DNA from: Sorangium cellulosum
GTDB taxonomy: Bacteria; Myxococcota_A; Polyangia; Polyangiales; Polyangiaceae
Direction: 5' to 3'
NCBI RefSeq assembly: GCF_004135735.1
Contig: NZ_CP012670.1
Coordinates: 1,860,001-1,924,000 of the forward strand
Length of the DNA stretch: 64,000 nt
Shown: one piece after another, positions 15,856-24,583 of the stretch
Layout: every line of letters starts with the position of its first letter
Numbering within the stretch: position 1 is the first letter of the stretch
Translations under genes and position numbers: made by a program
The notes under the pieces: model-generated
What the model saw: only the letters and a program-made list of their open reading frames with translations
Database searches by the model: none
What the model was told of the DNA's origin: nothing

Positions 15856-17055
15856 ATGGATGTTCGATCGCGTTTTCGATCCGCGAGCAAGAGGCTCCGT
15901 GATGGCTTCAACGACACCCGCCCGACGAGAGATAGTCGCGGCAAGGGCACGCAACGCGAACAGATCCTCGCGGACGAGCTCGCAAAGGTACTCCCCACCC
16001 GCTACAGCTTGGGTCAGGGCGAGGTCGTAACCTTTCAAAATCGCGCCAGTCTCGAATGTGACATCGTGATCTATAACGCATCGGTCTGCCCGAAGCTGGT
16101 TCTCGATGCTGGACACGCGGTATATCCCTACGAAACCGTGTATGGCGTGGTTCAAGTAAAATCGGAACTGAACGCCGCCGAACTTGAGCGAGCGTATAAG
16201 AATATCGCTTCGGTCAAGAGCATTGTTCCGAATATGAACTTCACCGTCGGTGGCGCTGGTTTTGTTTCCGGTTTCGGTCCGCCCCGTCCCGTGGGAGTGG
16301 TGTTTGCGTACTCTGCCGGGCGAACACTGGAGACTGTCGCACAGCAGGTTCGCACTCTGGACGCATCTCTCCCGGATACTAGTCTGCGGCCCGACTTTAT
16401 CGCTATTCTTGATGAGGGAATCATTGGGCCTACCGCCGCGCTTCGTGAGAGCGGTAGTAATCGAATCTCGTGGCCAAGCGTCGCGGAGCTGAACAAGATT
16501 CGGCCACTGGGCATCCATACGTGGATGCGGTTTTGCCTCCAGCTCACGCGAGAGCTCAACAGTATTACCTTGCCACCGTTTGAGCTTCTGCGCTACCTTC
16601 AAATGCCTGATATCGTAAAGAAACACCGCGTCCGGAACCACGATCGGTTCGCGAGAGGAAAGGGAGCCGGCGCAAAGAGCTACAAGCTGACAGAATCAGC
16701 AATCGAGAAGATTGTGGCGGACGCAGTTGGCCCCATGATGTTTCGAGATTATCTCAGCATGAAGCATATTCCGAATCAAGGAATGTCCGAGAAGGAGCTT
16801 GACGCTCCTATCTGGCATTACTCACCGCAGGGCGTGACTCCTCCGGCAGCTACTCTCCCTGCACCGGCTCCGCCCGCCGAGGCACCAGATGCAGCGGCTC
16901 CGCCCCCGGCAGCGCAACCCGCAGCTCCGCGACTCCCAGCAGCTCCCGATTGGCCAGTTTTCATCGATGGCCAGACGTACTACGTGAACTTGGCGTCACT
17001 GGAGGAGGACGATCTCGTCGAGACCGATGTTCCCGTCGCTGACTTCTTTGAGTGA
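15856..17055 (+). CDS. DUF6602 family protein, PD-(D/E)xK nuclease-like fold
   Basis: 399 residues. GKGTQREQILADELAKVLP, then CDIVIYN and ETVYGVVQVKS fit the DUF6602 pattern. Asp69 and Gln100-Val-Lys102 fall where a PD-(D/E)xK nuclease has its D and E/QxK, so a nuclease-related fold is likely; catalytic activity is not shown. The ~130-residue middle is helical, then an Ala/Pro-rich linker (PAPAPPAEAPDAAAPP) leads to a short acidic C-terminal segment with FIDGQTYYVNLASLEEDDLV. GC content and codon use are clearly lower than in neighbouring genes, and it sits between an IS and repeat tracts, so it was probably acquired by transfer. Related proteins are often found in mobile or defence regions. 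It has no obvious partner here. Confidence 0.75.
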   Translation: MDVRSRFRSASKRLRDGFNDTRPTRDSRGKGTQREQILADELAKVLPTRYSLGQGEVVTFQNRASLECDIVIYNASVCPKLVLDAGHAVYPYETVYGVVQVKSELNAAELERAYKNIASVKSIVPNMNFTVGGAGFVSGFGPPRPVGVVFAYSAGRTLETVAQQVRTLDASLPDTSLRPDFIAILDEGIIGPTAALRESGSNRISWPSVAELNKIRPLGIHTWMRFCLQLTRELNSITLPPFELLRYLQMPDIVKKHRVRNHDRFARGKGAGAKSYKLTESAIEKIVADAVGPMMFRDYLSMKHIPNQGMSEKELDAPIWHYSPQGVTPPAATLPAPAPPAEAPDAAAPPPAAQPAAPRLPAAPDWPVFIDGQTYYVNLASLEEDDLVETDVPVADFFE

Positions 17056-17099
17056 GGGTAGAGCCCCGTGTTCGGGGCGCGCGTGAGGCTCCGGATCAT

Positions 17100-17290
17100 G
17101 CTGGTCACCTCAACCTGGGTCAGGTCACCTCAACCCGGGGTTCCCAACCTGGGTCAGATCACCACCTGAGGCGGGCCTCCAGCTCGGTCGGATCACCTCA
17201 ACCAGGGTCGGTTTCCCCACCCTCGGTCGGGTATCCCGTCGGGGCTCCGCAACCTGGGTCGGGTCTCCGGGACTGGGGCGCCGAGACGCC
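17100..17290. repeat. CAACCTGGGT repeat tract
   Basis: Exact CAACCTGGGT copies lie at 17111, 17145 and 17250, the last followed by CGG, with degenerate copies such as CAACCAGGGTCGG and CAACCCGGGG between them. The tract repeats the phrase GGTCACCTCAACCTGGGTCA found at ~14920 on the other side of the island. It fills the gap between the DUF6602 gene and the SDR gene; no ORF here is credible. Confidence 0.75.
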
Positions 17291-17304
17291 CAGCCCGCGC
17301 CGAG

Positions 17305-18120
17305 CTACGACCCGCTGCCAGCGCTGCGGCTCAGCACGTCCAGGTAGCTGTGCAGCCCGCGGATGTGGTTCCCGCCGTCGACCAGGATCGACTCCCCGGT
17401 GACCCAGCGGGCGTCCTCGCTGCAGAGGAAGGAGACCACGGGCGCCACGTCGTCGGTCTCGCCGATGCGCCCGAGGGGCGTGCGCTGGATGAACTCCTCG
17501 GCAGCGGGCCCCCTCGTGAGCCCGACGGCATCGGCGAGCGGCGTGCGGATGAGCCCCGGCGCGACCACGTTGACCCGGATGCCGTGGCGCCCGAGCTCGG
17601 AGGCGGCGACCTTGGTGATCTGACCGAGCCCCGCCTTGGCGGCGCAGTAATGCGAGAGCCCGTCGGTCGCCGCCACCTGGTTCAGCGAGGAGATGTTGAC
17701 GAAGGCGCCCGGCTCGCCCGCGGCGATGAGCTCGCGCGCGACCGCCTTCATGAAGAGAAAAGGCCCCTTCAGGTCGACGGCGAGCACATGATCGAAGTCC
17801 TCCTCCGGCATGTCCACCAGCGACGAGAGCGTCGCGGTGCCGGCGTTGTTCACGAGGATGCCGGGCACCCCGAACGCGGCCTTCGCCGCCTCCACGCCGC
17901 GCGCCACGTCCTCGGCGCGGGACACGTCCCCCGCGAACGCGAGCGCCCGCGTCCGCCCCTCCGCGGCTCGATTCAACGCCTCCGCCGCCGCCTCGACCTT
18001 CGCCGCCGTCCGGCCGAAGAGCAGCACGTTCGCGCCGTCGCGAAGCAAGCGCGCCGCGATCCCGAGCCCGATCCCCTGTCCGCCTCCGGTCACGATGGCG
18101 CTGTTCGAGATAAGTTTCAT
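17305..18120 (-). CDS. Short-chain dehydrogenase/reductase
   Basis: 271 residues, a classical SDR that oxidises or reduces an alcohol/ketone pair with NAD(P). The cofactor motif is TGGGQGIG near residue 11. NNAG, the catalytic serine in NISSLNQ and YCAAK (the YxxxK pair) are all present, and the C-terminal ITGES-like strand reads VTGESILVDGG. It is preceded by a GGAGG ribosome site. It is the last gene on the strand after the sugar dehydrogenase and GH15 genes, though a 165-bp gap separates it from the latter. The substrate is unknown; context suggests a sugar or polyol. Confidence 0.9.
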   Translation of the reverse strand: MKLISNSAIVTGGGQGIGLGIAARLLRDGANVLLFGRTAAKVEAAAEALNRAAEGRTRALAFAGDVSRAEDVARGVEAAKAAFGVPGILVNNAGTATLSSLVDMPEEDFDHVLAVDLKGPFLFMKAVARELIAAGEPGAFVNISSLNQVAATDGLSHYCAAKAGLGQITKVAASELGRHGIRVNVVAPGLIRTPLADAVGLTRGPAAEEFIQRTPLGRIGETDDVAPVVSFLCSEDARWVTGESILVDGGNHIRGLHSYLDVLSRSAGSGS

Positions 18121-18285
18121 TCAAGCCTCCAGACGCACAGGATACAGGATCGGTGCGCAGGAAGTCGCCTCCTTCACCCGGCAGCGCGGCTGTCCCCGTC
18201 CGCGATATCCAGAGGAAAAATCCACCACGGCGAGAGGGAGAGTCCATTGACGGATGCTTGCTGCGGGCCCCCGCCCGCGGGCCGC

Positions 18286-20076
18286 CTACGGGTGCTGGCG
18301 GTCCTCGGCGGGGCCGCCGGCGTGGTCGAGGTTGCGCGCCGTGTTGATCAGCCCGACGTGCGAGAACGCCTGGGGGAAGTTGCCCACCAGCCGGCCCGCG
18401 CGCGGGTCGTACTCCTCGGAGAGCAGCCCCACGTCGTTCCGCAGCGCGAGGAGCCGCTCGAACAGCGCCCGCGCCTCGTCGAGCCGCCCCTGGAGGGCCA
18501 GGTTGTCCGCCAGCCAGAACGAGCAGAGCAGGAACGCGCCCTCGCCGGGCGGGAGCCCGTCGACGCCGGAGTGCGTCGGGTAGCGCTCCACGAACCCGTC
18601 GCGGCCGAGGCGCGCCTGGATCGCCGCCACCGTGCCGAGGATGCGCGGATCGGTCGCGGGGAGGAAGCCCACGAGCGGCAGCGTCAGCAGGCTCGCGTCC
18701 ACGTCCGTGGCGCCGTAGTACTGCACGAAGCTGTTCAGCCCCGGGTCGAAGCCCCGCGCGCAGACCTCGGCGTGGATCTCGTCGCGCAGCCGCCGCCACG
18801 TGGCCGCGTCGCCCGGGACCCCGAAGCGCTCGACCGCCCTCACCGCCCGGTCCATGGCCACCCAGGCCATCACCTTGGAGTGGGTGAAGTGGCGGCGCGG
18901 CCCGCGGATCTCCCAGATCCCCTCGTCGGGCTCGCGCCACGCCGTCTCGAGGAAGCCCATCACCGCCCGCTGCACCCGCCAGGCCTCGTCGCTGCGGGTG
19001 ATCCCGGAGCGCCGCGCGAGGTGGAGCGCGTCCATCAGCTCGCCGTAGATGTCGAGCTGGTGCTGGACGTACGCGGCGTTGCCGATCCGCACCGGCGACG
19101 CGCCCTCGTAGCCCGGCAGCCAGTCGAGCGTGTGCTCGGTGAGGCGGCGCTCGCCCGAGAGGCCGTACATGATCTGCAGCTTCGCGGGCTCGCCGGCGAC
19201 GGAGTTGACCAGCCAGGTGCGGAAGGCCTGCGCCTCCTCGAGGTAGCCGCCGTTCATCAGCGCGTAGAGCGTGAAGGTCGCGTCGCGCAGCCAGCAGTAG
19301 CGGTAGTCCCAGTTGCGCACGCCCCCGAGCTGCTCGGGCAGCGAGGTGGTCGGCGCCGCGACGATCCCGCCGGTGGGCGCGTAGGTGAGCGCCTTGAGCG
19401 TGATGAGCGAGCGCAGGACGTCCTCGCGAAAGGCGCCGTCGTAGGTGCAGCGGCCCGACCAGGCCCGCCACCAGGCCGCGGTGGCGTCGAGCTCCTGCGC
19501 CGGGTCGAGCGCGACGGCCACCGGCGCATACGTGGGCGACCAGGTGAGCGCGAACGGCACGCGGTCGCCGGCGCCGACGGTGAACTCCGCGACCGTCCGC
19601 AGATCCTCGCCGTGCACCGGGACGGGCGTGTGCAAAAAGAGCGTGTCGGGCCCGGCCGTGGCCCGGATGCCGTCGGACGTGCGCTGGACCCACGGCACCA
19701 CCCAGCCGTAGTCGAAGCGGATGACCAGCTCCATGCGCAGGGGCACGACGCCGCGCCGGCCGACGACGAGGCGCATCACGTCGGGGGCGGCGTCGCGCGC
19801 CGGCATCCAGTCGATGACGGAGACCACGCCGCGCTCGGTCTCGTGCTCGGTCTCGAGGATCAGCGTGCCGGGCCAGTAGCGGCGGCGCACGCTGCGCGTC
19901 GGCTCGACCGGCGCGATCTGCCAGCGGCCGTGCTCGGGGGCGCCGAGCAGCGCCGCGAAGCAGGCGCCCGAGTCGAAGCGCGGGAAGCAGAGCCAGTCGA
20001 TCGAGCCATCGCGGGCCACGAGGGCCCCGGTCTGGCAATCGCCGATGAGCGCGTAATCCTCGATCCGGGAAGGCAT
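18286..20076 (-). CDS. Glycoside hydrolase family 15 protein (glucoamylase/trehalase-like)
   Basis: 596 residues. The start IEDYALIGDCQTGALVARDGSIDWLCFPRFDS is the hallmark N-terminal signature (quoted here as two parts: IEDYALIGDCQTGALV and DGSIDWLCFPRFDS), and NWDYRYCWLRDATFTLYALM is the catalytic-domain signature of bacterial GH15 enzymes. Members hydrolyse alpha-glucosidic bonds (glucoamylase, glucodextranase) and some are trehalases; the substrate here is not decided by sequence alone. There is no signal peptide, so it should act in the cytoplasm. It starts 13 bp after the sugar dehydrogenase stop codon, with AGAGGAG as ribosome site, so the two are one operon: release of glucose followed by its oxidation is a reasonable reading. 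Confidence 0.92.
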   Translation of the reverse strand: MPSRIEDYALIGDCQTGALVARDGSIDWLCFPRFDSGACFAALLGAPEHGRWQIAPVEPTRSVRRRYWPGTLILETEHETERGVVSVIDWMPARDAAPDVMRLVVGRRGVVPLRMELVIRFDYGWVVPWVQRTSDGIRATAGPDTLFLHTPVPVHGEDLRTVAEFTVGAGDRVPFALTWSPTYAPVAVALDPAQELDATAAWWRAWSGRCTYDGAFREDVLRSLITLKALTYAPTGGIVAAPTTSLPEQLGGVRNWDYRYCWLRDATFTLYALMNGGYLEEAQAFRTWLVNSVAGEPAKLQIMYGLSGERRLTEHTLDWLPGYEGASPVRIGNAAYVQHQLDIYGELMDALHLARRSGITRSDEAWRVQRAVMGFLETAWREPDEGIWEIRGPRRHFTHSKVMAWVAMDRAVRAVERFGVPGDAATWRRLRDEIHAEVCARGFDPGLNSFVQYYGATDVDASLLTLPLVGFLPATDPRILGTVAAIQARLGRDGFVERYPTHSGVDGLPPGEGAFLLCSFWLADNLALQGRLDEARALFERLLALRNDVGLLSEEYDPRAGRLVGNFPQAFSHVGLINTARNLDHAGGPAEDRQHP

Positions 20077-20089
20077 GGGGCGGCTCCTC

Positions 20090-21178
20090 TCAGCGGGCGT
20101 GCGGCGGCGGCGAGCGCGGCGGCGCGGGGGACGGCGGCGACAGCTCGATCACGGCCTTCACGTCCTCCGGCCCGCGGTCGAGCGCCTCGCGCCAGCGGTC
20201 CAGGGGGGCGCGCCGGGTGATCAGCCGCTCGAGCCACGCGGGGTCGGCCTGCGCGAGGGCGCGGACGGCCGCCTCGTAGTGGCGCCGGTTGGCGTTCACC
20301 GTGCCGAAGACCACGTCGTTCTCGAGCACGAGGCCCCGGTTGAGGGCCGCGAAGTTGGCCTCGAGGAGCCGCTTTCCCGACGAGATGCCGGTGAGGCAGA
20401 CGATGCCTCCCGGCGCGGTGGAGCGCATCGCGTCGAAGACGAGCTGGCCGACGCCGGTGCACTCCAGGATGATGTCGACCCCGGGACAGGCCACGCTCAC
20501 CTCGCCGGTGTGGTAGGCGGCGCCGAGGTCGCGGACGAGCTGCGGCTTCGGGCCGCGGGTCACGCGGTCGAGCACGTGGACGGAGAGGCCGCGCTGGACG
20601 CCCAGGAGGGCCGCGAGCAGGCCGATCGGCCCGGCGCCGGTGACGAGCACGCTGCGGGGGAACCAGGCCGCGCGCCGCCCGATCCGCTCGATCTGCTCCC
20701 AGGCCTTGGCGACCACGCTGGCGGGCTCGACCAGCACCCCGATGCGGTCGAGCTCGGGCGGGAGCTTGACCAGGAACCCGGGCTCGACGCGGACGCGCTC
20801 GGCGCAGAAGCCGTGGAGCGCCTTGATGCCGCGCTCGGTGTAGCGTCCGTTGCGGCACATGTCCCACTCGCCGGCGGCGCAGCACGCGCACGGCACGGGA
20901 TCGGGGCGGCGCACGATCCCCACCACGAGGTCGCCCGCCGCGAGCCCTTCGCCGGGCGGCGCCTCGAGCACGCGCCCGAGCGACTCGTGGCCGAGCACGA
21001 GCCGCTCCTCGCCCGGGGGCGCCGCGCCGTACTGCCCCTCGACGATCTCGCGGTCGGTGCCGCACACGCCGACCGCCAGCACCTCGACCAGCGCCGATCC
21101 CGCGGCCGCGTCGGGCTCGGCGATCTCCTCGAGCCGGGCCGAGCCGGGGACGCCGGGGTGTACGGTCAACGCGCGCAT
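20090..21178 (-). CDS. Zinc-dependent glucose 1-dehydrogenase-like protein
   Basis: 362 residues of the medium-chain dehydrogenase family, glucose dehydrogenase type. GVCGTDREI gives the catalytic zinc cysteine and LGHESLG the histidine. The segment PCACCAAGEWDMC supplies lobe cysteines. ERGIKALHGFCAE, the helix LVEPASVVAKAWEQ and the Rossmann motif GAGPIGLLAALLG are characteristic of archaeal-type glucose dehydrogenases. It would oxidise glucose (or a related aldose) to the lactone with NAD(P). ATG 21178 begins the family's N-terminal strand (MRALTVHPG); the frame is open further upstream without homology. It is the first gene of the operon with the GH15 enzyme. Confidence 0.9.
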   Translation of the reverse strand: MRALTVHPGVPGSARLEEIAEPDAAAGSALVEVLAVGVCGTDREIVEGQYGAAPPGEERLVLGHESLGRVLEAPPGEGLAAGDLVVGIVRRPDPVPCACCAAGEWDMCRNGRYTERGIKALHGFCAERVRVEPGFLVKLPPELDRIGVLVEPASVVAKAWEQIERIGRRAAWFPRSVLVTGAGPIGLLAALLGVQRGLSVHVLDRVTRGPKPQLVRDLGAAYHTGEVSVACPGVDIILECTGVGQLVFDAMRSTAPGGIVCLTGISSGKRLLEANFAALNRGLVLENDVVFGTVNANRRHYEAAVRALAQADPAWLERLITRRAPLDRWREALDRGPEDVKAVIELSPPSPAPPRSPPPHAR

Positions 21179-21530
21179 CCCGTCGCTCCGGTCAGGGCAG
21201 GTGCCCGCCGCGCGGTGACCGCGGCGCGCGAGGAGGGCGGGGAGGCCGCACGCCGGTCGAGCGCTGCGGTTGCCGGAGCGGCGCGTCCGGGACGGTGAAT
21301 GGATCGTCCTGCGGGCTCGAGCGTGAGCTTCCTTCTTCTTCCTTCCGCCATTTTTCGATCCATCACGGCCTCCTGGTGCCTCCGGGAGGCGGGCGGAAGC
21401 GGGGGAGGGGCACGTGCCGCGCATTGCGCGCTCGCTGCGGCTTGCGGTCGGCCCCCGAGGGCCGATGTTCCCGGGGCACGTTGCGGGTCCACGGGGCGCA
21501 CGACGAAACCGAGGGAGCGAGGAGAGGACG
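21179..21530. other. Divergent promoter region
   Basis: 352 bp between the sugar dehydrogenase operon (reverse) and the DUF2892 gene (forward). ATGGATCG near 21299 and CGATCCAT near 21356 form an 8-bp inverted repeat about 50 bp apart, enclosing a pyrimidine-rich CTTCCTTCTTCTTCC stretch. No gene is credible. Confidence 0.4.
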
Positions 21531-21803
21531 ATGCAAGAGAATGTCGGCACGCTGGATCGAACGGCTCGGTTCGTTGCTGGCCCTCTGCTCATGGGGTTAG
21601 GCGCCACCGCGCTCGGTGGCCTCCGGGGTCGACCGAGGGGGCTCCTGGCGCTCGTCGCCGGAGCGCTGGTCGCGGAGAGCGCCGTCACCCGGGTGTGCCC
21701 GGTGAACCGGCTGCTCGGGATCGACACGCGAGGGGAGGCACGAGCGGGCCTCTTGGCTCCCCGAGGCCTGGCCTCCCGGATCGCCCGCGCCCTGGGCAGG
21801 TGA
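21531..21803 (+). CDS. DUF2892 (YgaP-like) small membrane protein
   Basis: 90 residues. ATG 21531 follows a good GGAGAGG ribosome site. The sequence QENVGTLDRTARFVAG, a hydrophobic hairpin (PLLMGLGATALGGL and LLALVAGALVAESAVT) and CPVNRLLGI match the DUF2892 inner-membrane family, whose YgaP relative has a rhodanese partner. The conserved C in VTRVCPVNRLLGID is present. The C-terminus is a basic, probably cytoplasmic tail. Function is unknown; these proteins often sit beside sulphur-carrier or stress genes. Here the next gene is an aldo/keto reductase. Confidence 0.85.
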   Translation: MQENVGTLDRTARFVAGPLLMGLGATALGGLRGRPRGLLALVAGALVAESAVTRVCPVNRLLGIDTRGEARAGLLAPRGLASRIARALGR

Positions 21804-22118
21804 TCGCGCGCTCGACGCGGGAGACGGCGAGTCGCTGTCACCGCCCAGCACATGACCCGGCGTGCGACCGCGGGCCGCGCGGCGGTGTTGCGGCGGTATC
21901 GCGAGGAGGCCGCGGCGGCGATCCTCCACGCCGTCGTCACCAGCATCATCAACGCGATACAAGGGAGCCATGAGACGCGCACCGTTTCACGGGCTGTTGC
22001 CCGTGCGGTTCGCACCATCTCTCGGTGGTCCACGAAGGAGCAGCAGCGGCGGTCCTCGTCCCCGCGCGCCTCTGGCCTCATACCTGGGCCCGGACACGCG
22101 GTCCACGAGGAGGACGCC
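21804..22118. other. 315-bp intergenic region
   Basis: The aldo/keto reductase frame is open through this stretch from 21852 but shows no homology to the family. It contains a small stem ACGGGC-TGTT-GCCCGT near 21999, which may end the DUF2892 transcript. A promoter for the reductase gene is expected but not identifiable. Confidence 0.35.
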
Positions 22119-23111
22119 ATGAAGCGACGATGGGAGAGAGCGGGTATCGAGACGAGCGCGCTGGGCCTGGGGTGCTGGGCCGTGGCGGGGAAGTGGAACG
22201 ACCCGGGCGCGAGCTGGGAGTGGCACGGCACCGATGACGTCGAGTCGATCCGGGCCATCCGCGCCGGCATCGACGCCGGCGTCACGCTGCTCGACACCGC
22301 CGACGTGTACGGGTCGGGGCACAGCGAGGTCCTGGTCGGGAAGGCCATCGAGGGGATCCGCGACCGTGTCACCCTGGCCACCAAGTTCGGTCACCTCTTC
22401 GACGAGGAGCAGCACGCCAACCTGGGCAGGACCGACGCCAGCCCGGCATACATCCGGCGTGCCGTCGAGGGGAGCTTGCGGCGGCTCGGGACCGATCGAA
22501 TCGACCTCTACCAGCTCCACATCTGGGAACACCCGCCGGAGAAGGCCGGAGAGGTGGTGGAGGTGCTCGAGCAGCTCGTGAAGGAGGGGAAGATCCGCAC
22601 CTATGGCTGGAGCACCGACGTGAAGGCCTCGGTCGAGGCGTTCGCCCGCGGCCCGCGCTGCGGCGCGGCCCAGATCCTGCTCAACGTGTTCGAGGGGAAC
22701 GACCGGCTGATCGCGTACGGCGAGGGCAAGGGGCTCGCGCTCCTGTGCCGGAGCCCGCTGGCCATGGGCATGCTCTCGGGCCGGTACACGAAGGGGGAGA
22801 CCTTGCCCCGCGGCGACGTGCGGACCAGCAACTTCGCGTGGATCACCTGGTTCAAGGACGGCAAGGTGAACCCCAACTACGCCCGCCGCCTGGAGGCCGC
22901 CCGCGAGATCCTGACCAGCAACGGCCGGACCCTGGTCCAGGGCGCGCTGGCGTGGATCTGGGCCAAGAGCCCGAACACCATCCCCATCCCCGGCTTCAAG
23001 AACACGGCCCAAGCCGTGGAGAACGCGCGGGCCATGGAGAAGGGACCGCTCACCGCCGAGCAGGCGCGCCAGGTGTCGGAGCTGGTGGCGTACGAGGATC
23101 GGAACCTGTAG
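22119..23111 (+). CDS. Aldo/keto reductase
   Basis: 330 residues, an NADPH-dependent aldo/keto reductase of the AKR fold. ATG 22119 follows a CGAGGAGGA ribosome site and begins the first strand (ERAGIETSALGLGCW). DTADVYGSGHSEVLVG carries the catalytic Asp and Tyr, TLATKFGH the Lys and IDLYQLHIWE the His-bearing strand, so the DYKH tetrad is complete. WIWAKSPNTIPIPGFKN is the NADPH-phosphate-binding region. It resembles general-stress AKRs and pyridoxal reductases. It converges on a MocR-type regulator, whose relatives sense pyridoxal phosphate or amines, but a link between the two is only suggested by position. Confidence 0.93.
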   Translation: MKRRWERAGIETSALGLGCWAVAGKWNDPGASWEWHGTDDVESIRAIRAGIDAGVTLLDTADVYGSGHSEVLVGKAIEGIRDRVTLATKFGHLFDEEQHANLGRTDASPAYIRRAVEGSLRRLGTDRIDLYQLHIWEHPPEKAGEVVEVLEQLVKEGKIRTYGWSTDVKASVEAFARGPRCGAAQILLNVFEGNDRLIAYGEGKGLALLCRSPLAMGMLSGRYTKGETLPRGDVRTSNFAWITWFKDGKVNPNYARRLEAAREILTSNGRTLVQGALAWIWAKSPNTIPIPGFKNTAQAVENARAMEKGPLTAEQARQVSELVAYEDRNL

Positions 23112-23123
23112 GACCGCCCTGCG

Positions 23124-23141
23124 GCTCGGGCTGTCCCGAGC
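23124..23141. terminator. Hairpin between convergent genes
   Basis: GCTCGGG-CTGT-CCCGAGC is a perfect 7-bp stem with a 4-nt loop in the 59-bp gap between the aldo/keto reductase and the MocR gene. Its symmetry allows it to act for both. Confidence 0.5.
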
Positions 23142-23170
23142 GCGGCGCCCGAGGCGTGGAGGCTCAGGGC

Positions 23171-24583
23171 TCAGGGCGAACGCATCTCACGGTCCGCATG
23201 CCGCTCGACGAGAGCTGATAGCAGCTCGAGGCCCTCGTCGAGCTTCTCGTCCGCCACGTTGCCGTAACCGATCACCAGCGCGTCGCCCTCGCTCGACGGC
23301 GCGGCCCGGAACTCGTCTTCGCTCGAGATCCGCAGCCCCTCCGCGCTGCAGGCGTCGGTGAAGGCCGGGCCGAAGCGCCGCCCGCCGAAGCGCACGTGCA
23401 GGTGGAACCCGGTCTCGCCGCCGCCGGTGCGGACCTGATCCCCGTACCGGGCCCCGAGGAACGCGAGGATCGCCTCCAGCCGGGCGCGGTAGCGCCGCTT
23501 CATGGCGAAGATGTGGCGCTCGAGGTGGCCCTCCTCGATGAAGCGGGCCAGCGTCCGCTGGTGCGGGATGGAGCCCCGGAGGTTCGTGCGCCGCACCAGG
23601 TCCGCGATCGGGCCGACGAGGTGGGCAGGGGCGATGAGGTAGCCGACCCGCACGAAGGGCGCCAGGCACTTCGAGAAGGTCCCCAGGTAGACGACGCGCT
23701 CGGCGTCGAGCGAGGCGAGCGGCGGGACCGGGCTGCCGCGGAAGCGGAACTCGGAGTCGTAGTCGTCCTCGAGCACCAGCCCTTCCGCCGGGGCGGCCAG
23801 CTCCAGGAACTGCACCCGCCGCGTGAGCGGCAGGAGCGCGCCGGTCGGGAACTGGTGGGAGGGCGTCAGGTAAAAGAGCGCGCCGCGGGGGACCTCGCCC
23901 AGGCCGGACGGGAGCGCGCCGGCGGCGTCGACGTGCACCGGGCGGCAGCGGAACCCGGCCGAAGCGAAGGCGTCGCGGGCGAAGGTGAGCCCGGGCTCCT
24001 CGCAGAAGAGGGTCGTGGCGGGGAGGAGCCGCGAGAGCAACGACAGGGAGTGCGAGGTGCCGGCGGTGATGCAGATCTGCTCCGGATCGGCGGCCAGCCC
24101 GCGAAACCGGTACAGGTAGTCGGAGATGGCCTGGCGCAGCCGAACATCGCCGCGCGGCGGGCCGTACGAGAGATCGGCGGCCTGCGCCAGCGAGATCGCG
24201 TCGTCGGCGGCGCGGCGCCACGCTTGCCGCGGGAATCTCTCGAGATCGGGGATGCCGGGGGTGAAATCGAAGCGGATGGTGGGCCGGCGGCGCCGGAGGG
24301 GGGCCGCCCCCGGGACGCTGGCGTGCGGCGCCCGCACCGGCGGCAGCGCGGCGGCGTACGTCCCGTGGCCCGCGCGGGTCTCGAAGTACCCCTCGCCGGT
24401 GAGCTGCTCGTAGGCGTCCGTCACCAGCCGCCGGGAGATGCCCAGCTCCGCCGCGAGCTGGCGCGAGGGGGGGAGCCTCACGCCGGGCGCGAGCTCGCCG
24501 GTGACGACCGCCTTGCGCAGCCCGTCCGCGAGCTGGAGCGAAAGCGAGCGCCGCGAGGCGCGATCGAGCACGATGCCGAACAC
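23171..24583 (-). CDS. MocR-family (GntR HTH plus aminotransferase-like) regulator
   Basis: 470 residues. Residues ~10-80 are a GntR winged helix (LADGLRKAVVTGELAPG, LPPSRQLAAELGISRRLVTDAYEQL). After a linker, residues ~115-460 form an aminotransferase class I fold. The PLP-binding lysine is Lys305 in GTFSKCLAPFVRVGY; DDYDSEFRF supplies the Asp and Tyr of the cofactor pocket. MocR proteins use PLP or its adduct with an amine as an effector to control transcription, often of a neighbouring gene. Candidates here are the convergent aldo/keto reductase or its own promoter region. Confidence 0.92.
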   Translation of the reverse strand: MFGIVLDRASRRSLSLQLADGLRKAVVTGELAPGVRLPPSRQLAAELGISRRLVTDAYEQLTGEGYFETRAGHGTYAAALPPVRAPHASVPGAAPLRRRRPTIRFDFTPGIPDLERFPRQAWRRAADDAISLAQAADLSYGPPRGDVRLRQAISDYLYRFRGLAADPEQICITAGTSHSLSLLSRLLPATTLFCEEPGLTFARDAFASAGFRCRPVHVDAAGALPSGLGEVPRGALFYLTPSHQFPTGALLPLTRRVQFLELAAPAEGLVLEDDYDSEFRFRGSPVPPLASLDAERVVYLGTFSKCLAPFVRVGYLIAPAHLVGPIADLVRRTNLRGSIPHQRTLARFIEEGHLERHIFAMKRRYRARLEAILAFLGARYGDQVRTGGGETGFHLHVRFGGRRFGPAFTDACSAEGLRISSEDEFRAAPSSEGDALVIGYGNVADEKLDEGLELLSALVERHADREMRSP

